A DNA stretch of 64,000 nt from Gp1-AA133 sp963850425 (GCA_963850425.1 CAWKLF010000001.1:496001-560000); one strand, 5' to 3'; positions 54,180 to 62,889 are shown, counted from the first letter of the stretch. Notes: a model not told the origin generated them from the sequence alone. Program-made: numbers and translations.

Positions 54180-55351
54180 GGCAGCGTCTGCACCTCCACC
54201 GACAAGACGGCCGGCAAATCACGCACGATAGGATTCCAACTGTCGCCCGCATCGGCGGACGCGTAGACCTGGCCTCCGGTGGTGCCGAAGTAGACGCCGC
54301 ATTTGTCGAGCGAGTCGACGGCCATGGCATCGCGCAGCACGTTCACGTAGCAATCGCTCTGCGGCAGACCCTTGGTGAGCGCTTCCCACTCGTTGCCGCC
54401 GGTCTTGCTGCGGTAGACGCGCAGCTTGGCATCGTGCACAAAGTGTTCGGAGTCGCTCTTGATGGGAACGACGTAGATGGTTTCCGGTTCGTGGGAATGG
54501 ACGTCGATCACGAAACCGAAATCGGTGGGCAAGTTGCCGCTGATTTCCCGCCAGTTGTCGCCCGCGTCGTCGCTGCGCATCACGTCCCAGTGCTTTTGCA
54601 TGAAGAGCACGCCGGGCCTGTTCGGATTCATGGCGATGTGGTGCACGCAATGGCCAATCTCGGCGTTCGGGTCGGGAATGTATTGCGAACGCAGGCCGCG
54701 ATTGATGGGCTTCCAACTCTGGCCGCCGTCATCGGTGCGGAACGCGCCCGCGGCTGAGATGGCAATGTAGATCCGATCGGGATCTTTGGGATCGAGAATG
54801 ATGGTATGGAGGCACATGCCGCCCGCGCCCGGCTGCCATTGCGGACCGGTGCCATGGCCGCGCAAGCCGGGAAGCTCTTTCCAGTTCTCGCCGCCGTCGG
54901 TGGTGCGGAAGATGGCGGCGTCTTCCACGCCGGCGTACACGGTCTCGGCGTCGGTGAGGGAAGGCTCGAGATGCCAGACGCGCTTGAATTCCCAAGGATG
55001 CTGCGTTCCGTCGTACCACTGGTGCGTGGTCAGCGGCGCGCCGTTTGCGTCGTAAGCAAACTTGTTGCTGTCGCCCTTGGGCATGCCGCCGGGAGCGGGC
55101 GCTTCGCCTTTGGGGGTTCCCGGCTGATGCCAGGTTTTGCCGCCGTCATCGGAGCGCTGAATGATCTGCCCGAACCATCCGCTGGTTTGCGAGACATAAA
55201 GGCGATTGGGATCCACGGGCGATCCCTTCATGTGGTAAATCTCCCAACCCGCGAAGTGCGGACCGCTCACTTCCCACTTATCGCGCTTCCCATCGGAACT
55301 CAGAATGAATGCGCCTTTCTTTGTGCCTACCAGCACTCGAACCTTACTCAT
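54176..55351 (-). CDS. BNR/YVTN-repeat protein (sialidase-like beta-propeller)
   Basis: The 391-residue product has BNR-like repeats (SDDGGKTWHQPG, TTDGGENWKELPG, TDDGGQSWKPINR, SDDAGDNWREISG), the signature of a beta-propeller. There is no signal peptide, so it may be cytoplasmic. No sialidase catalytic Arg triad is evident. It is translationally coupled to the MoaD-like gene, so it may act with a sulfur carrier. Confidence 0.85.
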   Translation of the reverse strand: MSKVRVLVGTKKGAFILSSDGKRDKWEVSGPHFAGWEIYHMKGSPVDPNRLYVSQTSGWFGQIIQRSDDGGKTWHQPGTPKGEAPAPGGMPKGDSNKFAYDANGAPLTTHQWYDGTQHPWEFKRVWHLEPSLTDAETVYAGVEDAAIFRTTDGGENWKELPGLRGHGTGPQWQPGAGGMCLHTIILDPKDPDRIYIAISAAGAFRTDDGGQSWKPINRGLRSQYIPDPNAEIGHCVHHIAMNPNRPGVLFMQKHWDVMRSDDAGDNWREISGNLPTDFGFVIDVHSHEPETIYVVPIKSDSEHFVHDAKLRVYRSKTGGNEWEALTKGLPQSDCYVNVLRDAMAVDSLDKCGVYFGTTGGQVYASADAGDSWNPIVRDLPAVLSVEVQTLP

Positions 55352-55403
55352 GCTTCACTCCTTGGTATGAATTTTCCCGCGAGACGACTCGTCGCTCCAA
55401 TTT

Positions 55404-55769
55404 CTACATCGCAGCATTCTTCCACAAACCCATCATCCGGCCCTCGGGGTCGGTGAACAGGGAGAACCACCCCATGCCGGGGACTTCCTGCTCTTCGACG
55501 TGAATTTTTCCGCCAGCTTCTTGAATGCGCTTACGATAGGCGGCCAGATCGTCGACCGCAATGTACATCGTCATGTTTCCCGGCCAAGGTTCGGGGCGTT
55601 CCGGCTTCACGATCCCGCCATTGATGCCGTCCTTACTGCCGGTTTCCACAATGCGGTAGTTCAACTCCGGGTGGTGCTGGATCTTCCAGTCGAAAATCTT
55701 CTGGTAGAAGTCAGCGACTTTGGCCGGGTCCTTGGACATCAATTCCCAATGCACTACGGGGTTACCCAT
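55404..55769 (-). CDS. VOC-superfamily (glyoxalase-like) protein
   Basis: The 121-residue product (GNPVVHWELMSKDPAKVADF, FDWKIQHHPELNYRIVETGS, GWFSLFTDPEGRMMGLWKNA) has the VOC fold with the typical end FTDPEGRMMGLW. It could be a dioxygenase-like or resistance-type enzyme. It lies downstream of the HxlR regulator and the 30-residue ORF and may be its target. Confidence 0.85.
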   Translation of the reverse strand: MGNPVVHWELMSKDPAKVADFYQKIFDWKIQHHPELNYRIVETGSKDGINGGIVKPERPEPWPGNMTMYIAVDDLAAYRKRIQEAGGKIHVEEQEVPGMGWFSLFTDPEGRMMGLWKNAAM

Positions 55770-55851
55770 AACAGTCTCCTTTTTCTCAGGGCGGTGGCCC
55801 TGGAAGGTTTCTGATCTCGACGAAGATGGCTGTTTCGGAATTAGAGCTGCT

Positions 55852-55944
55852 TTATTTGCGTAGCGGGATCAACGCCCGTAGTTGCGGGTCGCGAAAATAG
55901 ATTCCCGCCCAGACAAACACGCCCCGGCGAACATCACCACTCAT
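55852..55944 (-). CDS. 30-residue ORF coupled to the HxlR regulator
   Basis: The frame reads MSGDVRRGVFVWAGIYFRDP then QLRALIPLRK. Its ATG overlaps the stop of the HxlR gene as ATGA, and GGAG lies six bases before it, so translational coupling is likely. The peptide is basic and amphipathic; no family is recognised. It precedes the VOC gene on the same strand. Confidence 0.4.
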   Translation of the reverse strand: MSGDVRRGVFVWAGIYFRDPQLRALIPLRK

Positions 55945-56444
55945 TTTCGTCTCCTTACTCTTTCCGTTGCATTCGTTCCCAGGCCGCGCGCAATTCCGCT
56001 ATTGAATCGCGGGATGAGCGGAGTGGAATCCCGTTCGCGCCAACGGCGCCGGACCTCGGACAGAATCTCCTCGCGATTTTTTTCCATTTTCAGGATCAGA
56101 GAGCACGAAGCATCGGCCTGTTCGTGCCGCGCTCCCCAGATCAGCAGGTCCAGCAGCATCGGGGCCAGGTCGATGCCTTTTTCGGTCAACCGGTAATTAA
56201 TCCTGCGGCCGTCGGTGGCCTCAGGCTCGCTCATCAGAATTCCAGCGCCTTCGAGCTTCTGCAGGCGATCGGCCAGAATGTTGGTAGCAATGCCTTCGCC
56301 GGATTCCTGGAATTCCTTGAAGGTGCGATAGCCGCGCACCATCAGATCGCGCACGATCAACAGCGACCAGCGATCCCCGAATACTTCCAGGCACATATTC
56401 ACGGGGCATCCGGAACGATGTTTCGGCTTGGCTTTGCCAGCCAC
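55941..56444 (-). CDS. HxlR-family transcriptional regulator
   Basis: The 167-residue product has the winged helix-turn-helix of HxlR proteins (PVNMCLEVFGDRWSLLIVRD, then SGEGIATNILADRLQKLEGA). The Cys near the N-terminus (CPVNMC) is a common redox-sensing feature. A perfect 17-bp palindrome lies 20 bases upstream of its start. It probably represses its own gene, the 30-residue ORF and the VOC gene. Confidence 0.9.
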   Translation of the reverse strand: MAGKAKPKHRSGCPVNMCLEVFGDRWSLLIVRDLMVRGYRTFKEFQESGEGIATNILADRLQKLEGAGILMSEPEATDGRRINYRLTEKGIDLAPMLLDLLIWGARHEQADASCSLILKMEKNREEILSEVRRRWRERDSTPLIPRFNSGIARGLGTNATERVRRRK

Positions 56445-56464
56445 AACCGCAGCCTACCAATATC

Positions 56465-56481
56465 ACTTGCATATTGCAAGT
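56465..56481. promoter_or_regulatory. HxlR operator (perfect 17-bp palindrome)
   Basis: ACTTGCA-TAT-TGCAAGT lies just upstream of the HxlR gene start, matching the ACTT...AAGT type half-sites of HxlR/QorR regulators. No other perfect palindrome is close by. Confidence 0.72.
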
Positions 56482-56704
56482 AATAATGCTCATTTTCCCT
56501 GTATCCCTTAGGCATATTCATTGGACTCCGCGCTTCCGGTTTTTTGAGTCCAAAAGTTCGGGCGTTAGTAGGCGCGTTTTGCACAATGCGTCGAGTTGTT
56601 GAGGGAAATTCTGGTACAACCCTTGACACGCCCCGAAGGGTCTAACTCCGGGTATATTTTAAGAAACTCTGGCAGCAACTTCACTTCCAAGGAGAAGAGC
56701 AGAA

Positions 56705-57109
56705 ATGGCTTCATCATTAAAGCAGTTTGTGCGCGGTGTCATGGCCGGGATGCTTGCCATGGCGTTCATGATTCCGCAAGATGCGCTGGCCCAGAGCCAC
56801 GTGGTCAGCCCTGCCGAACTGCAGAGCGCAGCGGCAGCGTCCTCCCAGGCGCGCCAGCAAAGCTTGGATACGCTGCAGCAGTTCGTATCTTCGCCCACGG
56901 CCGAGAAGGCGCTGAAGTCGGCGCACATGGACGCGCAGCAGGTGAAGAACGCGGTTTCGCAGTTGAATGACCAGGAACTTGCGCAGTTAGCGTCGCGCGC
57001 CAGCAAGGCCAATGCTGATTTCGCGGCGGGAACGTTGAGCGACCGGGACCTGATCATTATTCTCGTGGCGATTGCGGCGCTGATCCTGATCATTGTTGCC
57101 GTACGCTGA
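56705..57109 (+). CDS. PA2779-family small secreted/membrane protein
   Basis: The 134-residue product has a signal peptide (MAGMLAMAFMIPQDALA, cut near ALA), a helical mature part (AEKALKSAHMDAQQVKNAVS) and a C-terminal hydrophobic tail (LIIILVAIAALILIIVAVR). AAGGAGAAGAGCAGAA is upstream of the ATG. Members pair with C39-peptidase-like genes, as here. Confidence 0.85.
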   Translation: MASSLKQFVRGVMAGMLAMAFMIPQDALAQSHVVSPAELQSAAAASSQARQQSLDTLQQFVSSPTAEKALKSAHMDAQQVKNAVSQLNDQELAQLASRASKANADFAAGTLSDRDLIIILVAIAALILIIVAVR

Positions 57110-57127
57110 CGAATTGAGCGAGGGCCT

Positions 57128-57695
57128 GTGCGCCGGAATATTGTCAACATCCTGATGGTGGTGATGAGCGCATGCGCGCTCGTCTGGGCCGCGGAATCTT
57201 CCGGGGTATGGCTGGACGTTCCTTTCGTCAAGCAGGAAAAGAACGGCTGCGGCGCTGCCAGCATCGCGATGGTCATGCAGTTCTGGCAGCGCCAGCAGGG
57301 TCTGACCCCCTCTGCCGATTCCGACGCACCTAACATACAACTGGCGCTGTACTCCCTGAAGGCGCATGGCATCTACGCGTCGGATCTGGAGCGCTATTTC
57401 GAGCGGCATGGATACCGGGCGTTCGCGCTGGAAGGGCGCGCGGAAGATATTCAAGAGCAACTCGCAAAAGGCCGGCCTTTGATCGTTGCCCTGAAACCGT
57501 CGGCGGGCGCTCCGTTACACTACGTGGTCGTGGCCGGCATTGATCTCGGAACATAAGCTGGTCTTGCTCAATGATCCGGCCGAGCGCAAGCTTCTGAAGC
57601 AGGACTTGAGCGCCTTCGAAAAACAATGGAAAGGCACAGGCAATTGGACGTTGCTGGCAGTGCCTCAAACCGCAAGCGCATCCTCCGCGCGCTAG
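57128..57695 (+). pseudogene. C39-family cysteine peptidase, frameshifted
   Basis: The first frame has a signal peptide (MRRNIVNILMVVMSACALVW) and a C39-type domain with the nucleophile in EKNGCGAASIAMVMQFW (Cys41) and His131 in APLHYVVVAGID. It stops at 57556. A second frame continues HKLVLLNDPAERKLLKQDLS to a TAG at 57693, carrying the NDP Asp of the triad. One extra base at 57545 would explain it (GAT C TCG read as GATTCG-like). The PA2779-like gene is 18 bp upstream. Confidence 0.8.
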
Positions 57696-59437
57696 AACTC
57701 CGCATCGTAGTCTCGCTCGCGATTTTCTTCTTCTGCGCTCACATCTGTTTTGCCCAAACGCGTGGCCCTTCCGAGTCTCAGGAATTCCTGGCACATCGCG
57801 TCCGGCAACTCGCCGCAGCGCAGCGCTGGACCGAAATCATTCGCCAACTGGAGAGTGTGCCGGATAAGAATGTGGACCTCGAATTTGAGTACGGGAGCGC
57901 GCTTGCCCAGGTTGGACGCCTCGAAGATGCCCGCACGGCATTCCGCGCAGGACAGAAGCGAGCTCCGCGGGATAAGCGGTTTCCCATCGAACTCGCGGGC
58001 GTAGAGTTCAAGCTGAAGCGTCCGGCAATTGCGGCCGGGTACTTGCGGCGTGCGTTGCGTATCGATCCAGCAGACTCATACGGCAACGATTTCCTGGGTA
58101 CGATTTATTTCATCGCGGGCAATCCCGACGCCGCGCTGAAGTATTGGAACCGCGCCGGAAAACCGTTTATCGAGTCCGTGCAGCCCGATCATGCGTTGCG
58201 AACGCATCCCGCTCTGCTCGATCGCGCACTGGCTTTTTCGCCTGCGTCCGTATTGCATCTCGCGGACTACCAAACTTCGCGCGCGCGACTTGCCGGATTG
58301 GGCGTCTTCCCTTCCCCGCGCATTCAATTGATCGCGCGTCCGGAAGGCAAGTTCGACGCGATTCTCAATTTGCAAGAGCGCAATGGATTTGGCGACGGCA
58401 TCTGGCAGCGCTTGATCTCGACATTCAGCGGCATCGGCTACCAGACGATTTATCCCGAGTACTACAACATCGGCGGGTCCGCAATGAACGTGACTTCGCT
58501 GCTGCGCTGGGATGCGCAGAAGCGGCGGCTCACTACCGCACTCTCCGCACCGCTGCATGGGAATCCGCGCTGGCGCTACCGGTTGGGATTCGATCTGCGC
58601 AACGAGAATTGGGACATTCGCGAATCGTTCACCGGGCCGTCTCGTTCACTGGGCTCAATGAATCTGCGGCGAGAGTCGGCGGGAGCGGAGATTGAGTCGT
58701 TTAACAGCGGCCGCTGGGGCTGGTCGGCGGGAGCAGAGTTTTCGCATCGCGACTACCGCAGCGTGGTTGCAGGTTCGACGCTACCGGCGGGCCTGCTGCT
58801 TGAAGGCTCGCAGTTGAAGCAACTAGCGCGAATTCACTATCTGATCTGGACACTACCCGAGCATCGCTTCGCGATGAATACCGAAGCAGTTTCCCAGATT
58901 GCGCGCATCTGGTCGCAACCCGCACAGGCCTTTGCCAAGCTGGAAGGATCTGCAGAAATCCGGTGGCTGCCGCAGATGCAGGGGGACGATTATGACACCC
59001 AGGTACGAATTAGCGGCGGGGGCACAACGGGGCAACCGCCGTTCGATGAGCTGTACATATTAGGCATGGAACGCGACAACGATCTCTGGCTGCGCGGGCA
59101 CGTGGGCACGCGCGACGGCCGCAAGGGGAGCGCGCCGCTCGGCACGAAGTATTTCCTCCTCAACAGCGAGATTGACAAGAACATCTACGGCAACGGATTG
59201 GCCACTGTGAAGTTGGGACCGTTCCTCGATACGGGCAAAATCGCGGGTGGGGCAGCGGATCTCGGCTCGCGGAAGTGGCAATGGGATACGGGCGCGCAGG
59301 CCAAGCTGCGAGTGCTCGGGGTTGGAGTGACATTCGTTTACGGAAAGGATTTACGCACCGGAAACAACGCGTTTTACTTCACCGCCGGACGAGCAGACCG
59401 CGCAAGCCATGCCGGATTCAGCGCGGTAACCCAGTAA
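57626..59437 (+). CDS. TPR plus outer-membrane beta-barrel protein
   Basis: The 603-residue product has a signal-like segment (LELRIVVSLAIFFFCAHICF), TPR-like helices (ALAQVGRLEDARTAFRAGQK, RPAIAAGYLRRALRIDPADS), and a long beta-rich C-terminus (RWRYRLGFDLRNENWDIRES, WGWSAGAEFSHRDYRSVVAG, LGPFLDTGKIAGGAADLGSR) like the surface-antigen barrel of BamA-type proteins. Its ATG lies inside the 3' end of the C39 gene, so the genes overlap; a later start is possible. With the PA2779 and C39 genes it forms a putative export or surface system. Confidence 0.78.
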   Translation: MERHRQLDVAGSASNRKRILRALELRIVVSLAIFFFCAHICFAQTRGPSESQEFLAHRVRQLAAAQRWTEIIRQLESVPDKNVDLEFEYGSALAQVGRLEDARTAFRAGQKRAPRDKRFPIELAGVEFKLKRPAIAAGYLRRALRIDPADSYGNDFLGTIYFIAGNPDAALKYWNRAGKPFIESVQPDHALRTHPALLDRALAFSPASVLHLADYQTSRARLAGLGVFPSPRIQLIARPEGKFDAILNLQERNGFGDGIWQRLISTFSGIGYQTIYPEYYNIGGSAMNVTSLLRWDAQKRRLTTALSAPLHGNPRWRYRLGFDLRNENWDIRESFTGPSRSLGSMNLRRESAGAEIESFNSGRWGWSAGAEFSHRDYRSVVAGSTLPAGLLLEGSQLKQLARIHYLIWTLPEHRFAMNTEAVSQIARIWSQPAQAFAKLEGSAEIRWLPQMQGDDYDTQVRISGGGTTGQPPFDELYILGMERDNDLWLRGHVGTRDGRKGSAPLGTKYFLLNSEIDKNIYGNGLATVKLGPFLDTGKIAGGAADLGSRKWQWDTGAQAKLRVLGVGVTFVYGKDLRTGNNAFYFTAGRADRASHAGFSAVTQ

Positions 59438-59505
59438 CCTGAAGGCCCATCTTTGTTGAAAACACGAGCTCTTTCAAAGTAATCACCCGTGGTGACTGGA
59501 GTACT

Positions 59506-59949
59506 TTGCACGGCTCACATACTCGGGCTAAGTTCTCATGCAGCATGAACCCCAAACCCTTCGAACGAAGCTCGAAGTCCCCACGCACAAGTCTCCTGGT
59601 CGCCGGCAACGTCAGTCGCGCTCAGCTGGGAAAACGAAGAAGCAGCCGAATGGCACTTAACGCTTCTGTCGGATTATCCGGACAGGATCGCCAGAAGGCG
59701 TCATTTAATTTGACCGCTCGCGCGACGAACCTGAACCGCCACGGGGGCGCCGTGCAGTTGCACCGCGATTTGCAGGTGGGCTCAATCGTGATCGTGCAGA
59801 ACAAGCGGGGCACAATGGTTTCTGCCCGTGTGGTCGCGCAGCTGGCGGCGATGCAGGGAGTGCCGACTTTCGCCATCGAATTTATCGACCAGGACGAAAG
59901 GGTCACGAATTTCTGGGGAATCACGTTCCCGACGAACACCGCGTCGTAA
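59506..59949 (+). CDS. PilZ-like protein
   Basis: The product (147 residues from the first ATG) has a PilZ-like body: RRSSRMALNASVGLSGQDRQ, ATNLNRHGGAVQLHRDLQVG and FAIEFIDQDERVTNFWGITF. The RxxxR and N/DxSxxG motifs are partly kept. The start could be 59545. It may bind cyclic-di-GMP or be a degenerate PilZ fold. A second PilZ gene is at 62.1 kb. Confidence 0.7.
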   Translation: MHGSHTRAKFSCSMNPKPFERSSKSPRTSLLVAGNVSRAQLGKRRSSRMALNASVGLSGQDRQKASFNLTARATNLNRHGGAVQLHRDLQVGSIVIVQNKRGTMVSARVVAQLAAMQGVPTFAIEFIDQDERVTNFWGITFPTNTAS

Positions 59950-60127
59950 TACCCCCGTAGAGTGAGCGACGAACAGCGCCATCGCGCAGGCGCGCTCTTG
60001 CGCTTTTCTGCTTTTCTGCTTTTCGAATCCGAGTAGCTGAAACTTTTGAAACGAAGGAAAGATTTTCTCGAGAAGTAATGCCGACGTCGCGTATCGCAGT
60101 CAGACGCGCGACCGGAGATGTGTCCTG

Positions 60128-60337
60128 TCAACCCTCGTCGTGCGAAGAAGGTCGCCGTTCGTCCATACGGGTAAGCGTTCGCGCTGACATGAGCCTGACG
60201 AAGCGCGCATGCTCCCGGAGAGCTTCTCGCAATTCAGCCAGAATCTGTTCGGCTTCCTCCCCTTGAGCAGAGGCCGCCTTGGCGCAGAGCTGCCTCACCC
60301 GCTCGTCAATCGAGGACAGTTCCACAACCGAGACCAT
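60128..60337 (-). CDS. Small helical protein
   Basis: From MVSVVELSSIDERVRQLCAK the 69-residue product has a coiled-coil-like EEAEQILAELREALREHARF. I do not recognise a family by name. The in-frame ATG at 60403 is possible but has no ribosome binding site. Confidence 0.6.
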   Translation of the reverse strand: MVSVVELSSIDERVRQLCAKAASAQGEEAEQILAELREALREHARFVRLMSARTLTRMDERRPSSHDEG

Positions 60338-60442
60338 ACTTTTCTGCGGGATCACGCGCAATACAGGCTTTTCCGTAACACAAAAAATATGATCGGGGAC
60401 CACTCTTCGATGGCTAATGGGTTAAAGAGTCTTCTGGCGGGT

Positions 60443-60961
60443 CTATTGTGCGCGCGTGAATTCGACGTAGTCGCGGCCCGCGTATAAACGGTACTTACCA
60501 TTGGAGTTGACGACTTGTAGCGGGATGGGACGCTTGATCTCGGCATCGCGGGCCGCATCGGCCTGAAAAAGGTCGTGCGCTCCCAGATCCATAACGACGA
60601 ATTTTCCCTGTATAAATCCAACGCCGTAGGCGCCCGCCGCGAGCTTCTGGCCGCCGATGGCCAGCGGCACCTCAGAGATGAAGTAGGCCTGGTATTTCTG
60701 GCGGATGTCGCTGGAGTAGCCCGAGTTGTCGATCATGGCCGCGAGGACGTACATATCGTCGGCAAAGCGCACACCGCCGGTGTTGCGCATCTGCACCGAT
60801 GCGACCTGGCCGCGAAAAAAGACCTGGTCAGGGAAAATCTTGCTGGTGATGTCGGAGGCCTTGAGCGCAGTCTCGGTGCCGGCGGTGGCCACTGGCAAGC
60901 CGCATTGCAACACAACACAAGTCAGGATCAGACACACGATCGACGTCAGGACTGATTTCAT
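60443..60961 (-). CDS. Secreted hypothetical protein
   Basis: The 172-residue product has a signal peptide (SVLTSIVCLILTCVVLQCGL, cut near ATA) and a mature beta-rich part (FFRGQVASVQMRNTGGVRFA, AGAYGVGFIQGKFVVMDLGA). GGAG lies six bases before the ATG at 60961, favouring it over the ATG at 60967. Unknown function, likely periplasmic. Confidence 0.72.
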   Translation of the reverse strand: MKSVLTSIVCLILTCVVLQCGLPVATAGTETALKASDITSKIFPDQVFFRGQVASVQMRNTGGVRFADDMYVLAAMIDNSGYSSDIRQKYQAYFISEVPLAIGGQKLAAGAYGVGFIQGKFVVMDLGAHDLFQADAARDAEIKRPIPLQVVNSNGKYRLYAGRDYVEFTRAQ

Positions 60962-61129
60962 CTGCATCTCCTTGGGAGGATTTCGAATATTTGGCGCTAG
61001 CTATTCTAGCCGCTGCGGTGATGCGCGGGTACGGCTCGTCGAAGAAAGCCGACTCGTAGGCAGTTCGGCTCCTCGCCCTGCCCCAATTCTCGGCGCTCTC
61101 CCTGCGTTTTGACCGTCTTGCTGGATGAG

Positions 61130-61185
61130 AAAACCTTAAACCGCAGAGGTCGCAGAGAACAACCGCAGAGAAGGACAGTTCAATG
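61130..61185. repeat. Dispersed TCTGCGTCC-type repeat, inverted copy
   Basis: The strand reads AACCTTAAACCGCAGAGGTC then GCAGAGAACAACCGCAGAG, the inverted form of the family. Confidence 0.5.
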
Positions 61186-61228
61186 GAACTGGGAACAGAG
61201 CGGCCGGATTTCAGAACTGCGCGACGGC

Positions 61229-61900
61229 TTACTCGAATTGCTTGCGGAAACTGGCCACTTCTTCGCGCAGATCGGACATCTCTCTCCGCAAGGCAGCAAC
61301 TTCCTCTTCCAGCCGCGCCAGCCGTTCGTTGTCCGCGGCGGCTTCTACGCGCTGTTCGACGGGCGGGGGCGCGTCCCATTCGGCTTTCTGGCCGCACAGC
61401 AGGTGTGCGTAGCGCGCTTCTTTCGTGCCGGGCTGGCGCGGCAACACTTTGACCAGGGGCTCTTCGCGAGTCATGAGTTTCTGCAGGGTGGACTGCACGT
61501 CGGTCAGGTCTTCGAAGGGGTGCATGCGTTCGGAGCGGCCGCGCAGTTCCCCCGGAGTTTGCGGGCCGCGCAGCATCAGCACGCACATGATGGCGGTCTC
61601 GCGGCGCGTGAAATTGAAAGCTTCCTGCATGCGATGTTCGTACTTGGGGACGCGGCTGTCTCCGGCGCTGCTGGCCGTTCCGGCCAATCCCTTTTCGTTC
61701 AAGGACTGCACGGCCTGGCGGACCGCGTCTTCGTTGAGGGTCATCACCGGGTCACGGTTCGACTTCTGGTTGCACGCATTGATCAGCGCATTCAGCGACA
61801 GCGGGTAGTAATCCGGCGTCGTGATTTCCTTCTCAACCAGGCAGCCTAGAACCCTGGCTTCATTGTCGGTCAGCAGAACGTTGGTGGCGCGAAATGGCAT
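61229..61900 (-). CDS. yceH: YceH (DUF480) protein
   Basis: The product (about 223 residues from MPFRATNVLLTDNEARVLGC) has the YceH signature LGCLVEKEITTPDYYPLSLN and NQKSNRDPVMTLNEDAVRQA, and MCVLMLRGPQTPGELRGRSE in the second winged helix, followed by a coiled coil (NERLARLEEEVAALRREMSD). Function unknown. AAGG is near the chosen ATG; the ATG at 61927 is also possible. Confidence 0.88.
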   Translation of the reverse strand: MPFRATNVLLTDNEARVLGCLVEKEITTPDYYPLSLNALINACNQKSNRDPVMTLNEDAVRQAVQSLNEKGLAGTASSAGDSRVPKYEHRMQEAFNFTRRETAIMCVLMLRGPQTPGELRGRSERMHPFEDLTDVQSTLQKLMTREEPLVKVLPRQPGTKEARYAHLLCGQKAEWDAPPPVEQRVEAAADNERLARLEEEVAALRREMSDLREEVASFRKQFE

Positions 61901-62069
61901 AGGACCTTGATCGTACTCCGGCGCCACAGGATGGCTCCTGCACCCTTCAGAAATGCGGGGGAATGCCTGGCTATACTACCGGGGAGAAGGCGACGACCGC
62001 AAAACCACGTTGGTAATCATCCGAAAGAGATGTTTAAGAGGGTTCCGGATGTGCCATGTCGCGGCAGCA

Positions 62070-62495
62070 CTAGCGGGTGTATCGGCCGTAGGCGCGAAGC
62101 GTGGAGATCTCCTTGCGAAGGCGCTCCATCTCGACTTCCTTTCGGCGCAGCACCGTGCGCAGGTCGCTATTTTCCGCTGCCTGTGGCGGACGAACCTGAA
62201 CGGACGCTTTCGGGGTCTCGGTGCTAAGAGGCGTCAGGAATTCGAGACCGAAGCAGTAGCCGGTCCGGTTACGTACGATGGCGGAGACACGGGTGCGGCC
62301 GGGCGTCTGGAACTCAAGGTCCATGTAGTCGCCAGGCTTGAGCGGCAGTCCCGCGTACAGGGTCATGCCCCCTTCGCTGATTTCGATTCCACGACCTTGA
62401 ATGGCAAGCTTGGAATCACCGCCCCGAGGCACGACGAGGACGGGCAACTCTACGGGATGGCGCAACCAACGGCGCGTGTTCACGGGGGAAGACAT
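62070..62495 (-). CDS. PilZ-domain protein with C-terminal coiled coil
   Basis: From MSSPVNTRRWLRHPVELPVL the 141-residue product has a PilZ layout (RRWLRHPVE, RGIEISEGGMTLYAGLPLKP, RNRTGYCFGLEFLTPL) and a C-terminal coiled coil (LRTVLRRKEVEMERLRKEIS). The RxxxR and (D/E)xSxxG motifs are present, so c-di-GMP binding is likely. Confidence 0.82.
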   Translation of the reverse strand: MSSPVNTRRWLRHPVELPVLVVPRGGDSKLAIQGRGIEISEGGMTLYAGLPLKPGDYMDLEFQTPGRTRVSAIVRNRTGYCFGLEFLTPLSTETPKASVQVRPPQAAENSDLRTVLRRKEVEMERLRKEISTLRAYGRYTR

Positions 62496-62619
62496 CTTTT
62501 CACACCGCCCAATTCGAGAAAATGATGGTAGTGCGGGTCGAACCGGGACGACAAGATTACGAAGGTTTCCGCTGGCGGTGGTTACTGGTAACCAGTTCCG
62601 AGGAATCGGACTTCTCATT

Positions 62620-62757
62620 TCTCATCCAAGCCTTGCATTCAAGGCCTTGTCATTCAAGCCTTGCATTCAAGCCTTGTCATTCTGAGCGTCGCGAAGAACC
62701 TATCCATTTTGCCCGTGACAGCAAAGTGCATAGGTCCTTCGCTGCGCTCAGGATGAC
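62620..62757. repeat. Inverted pair of dispersed repeats with CATTCAAGCCTTG tandem words
   Basis: The word CATTCAAGCCTTG recurs about four times at 62623-62672. Then a GTCATTCTGAGCGTCGCGAA copy (about 62667-62700) and an inverted CATAGGTCCTTCGCTGCGCT...GGATGAC copy (about 62728-62757) form a stem-capable pair. Confidence 0.6.
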
Positions 62758-62792
62758 ATCGGGGAGGGGCCGTGCACCCCTGGGTCCGCTGC

Positions 62793-62882
62793 GGTTTAGT
62801 TGTGCAAGTACGAACTGGTTTAGTTGTGTAAGTACGACTGGTCTAGTTGTGTAAGTACGACTGGTCTAGTTGTGCGAGTTCC
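62793..62882. repeat. Tandem 23-bp repeats (four units)
   Basis: Units of GGTTTAGTTGTGTAAGTACG plus ACT at 62793-62816, 62817-62839, 62840-62862 and a partial one from 62863. They lie just past the stop of the aldo-keto reductase gene. Confidence 0.75.
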
Positions 62883-62889
62883 ACGTCCC

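Noticed and set aside
62793..62882. Tandem 23-bp repeats as a CRISPR array
   Set aside because: Copies are adjacent with no spacers.
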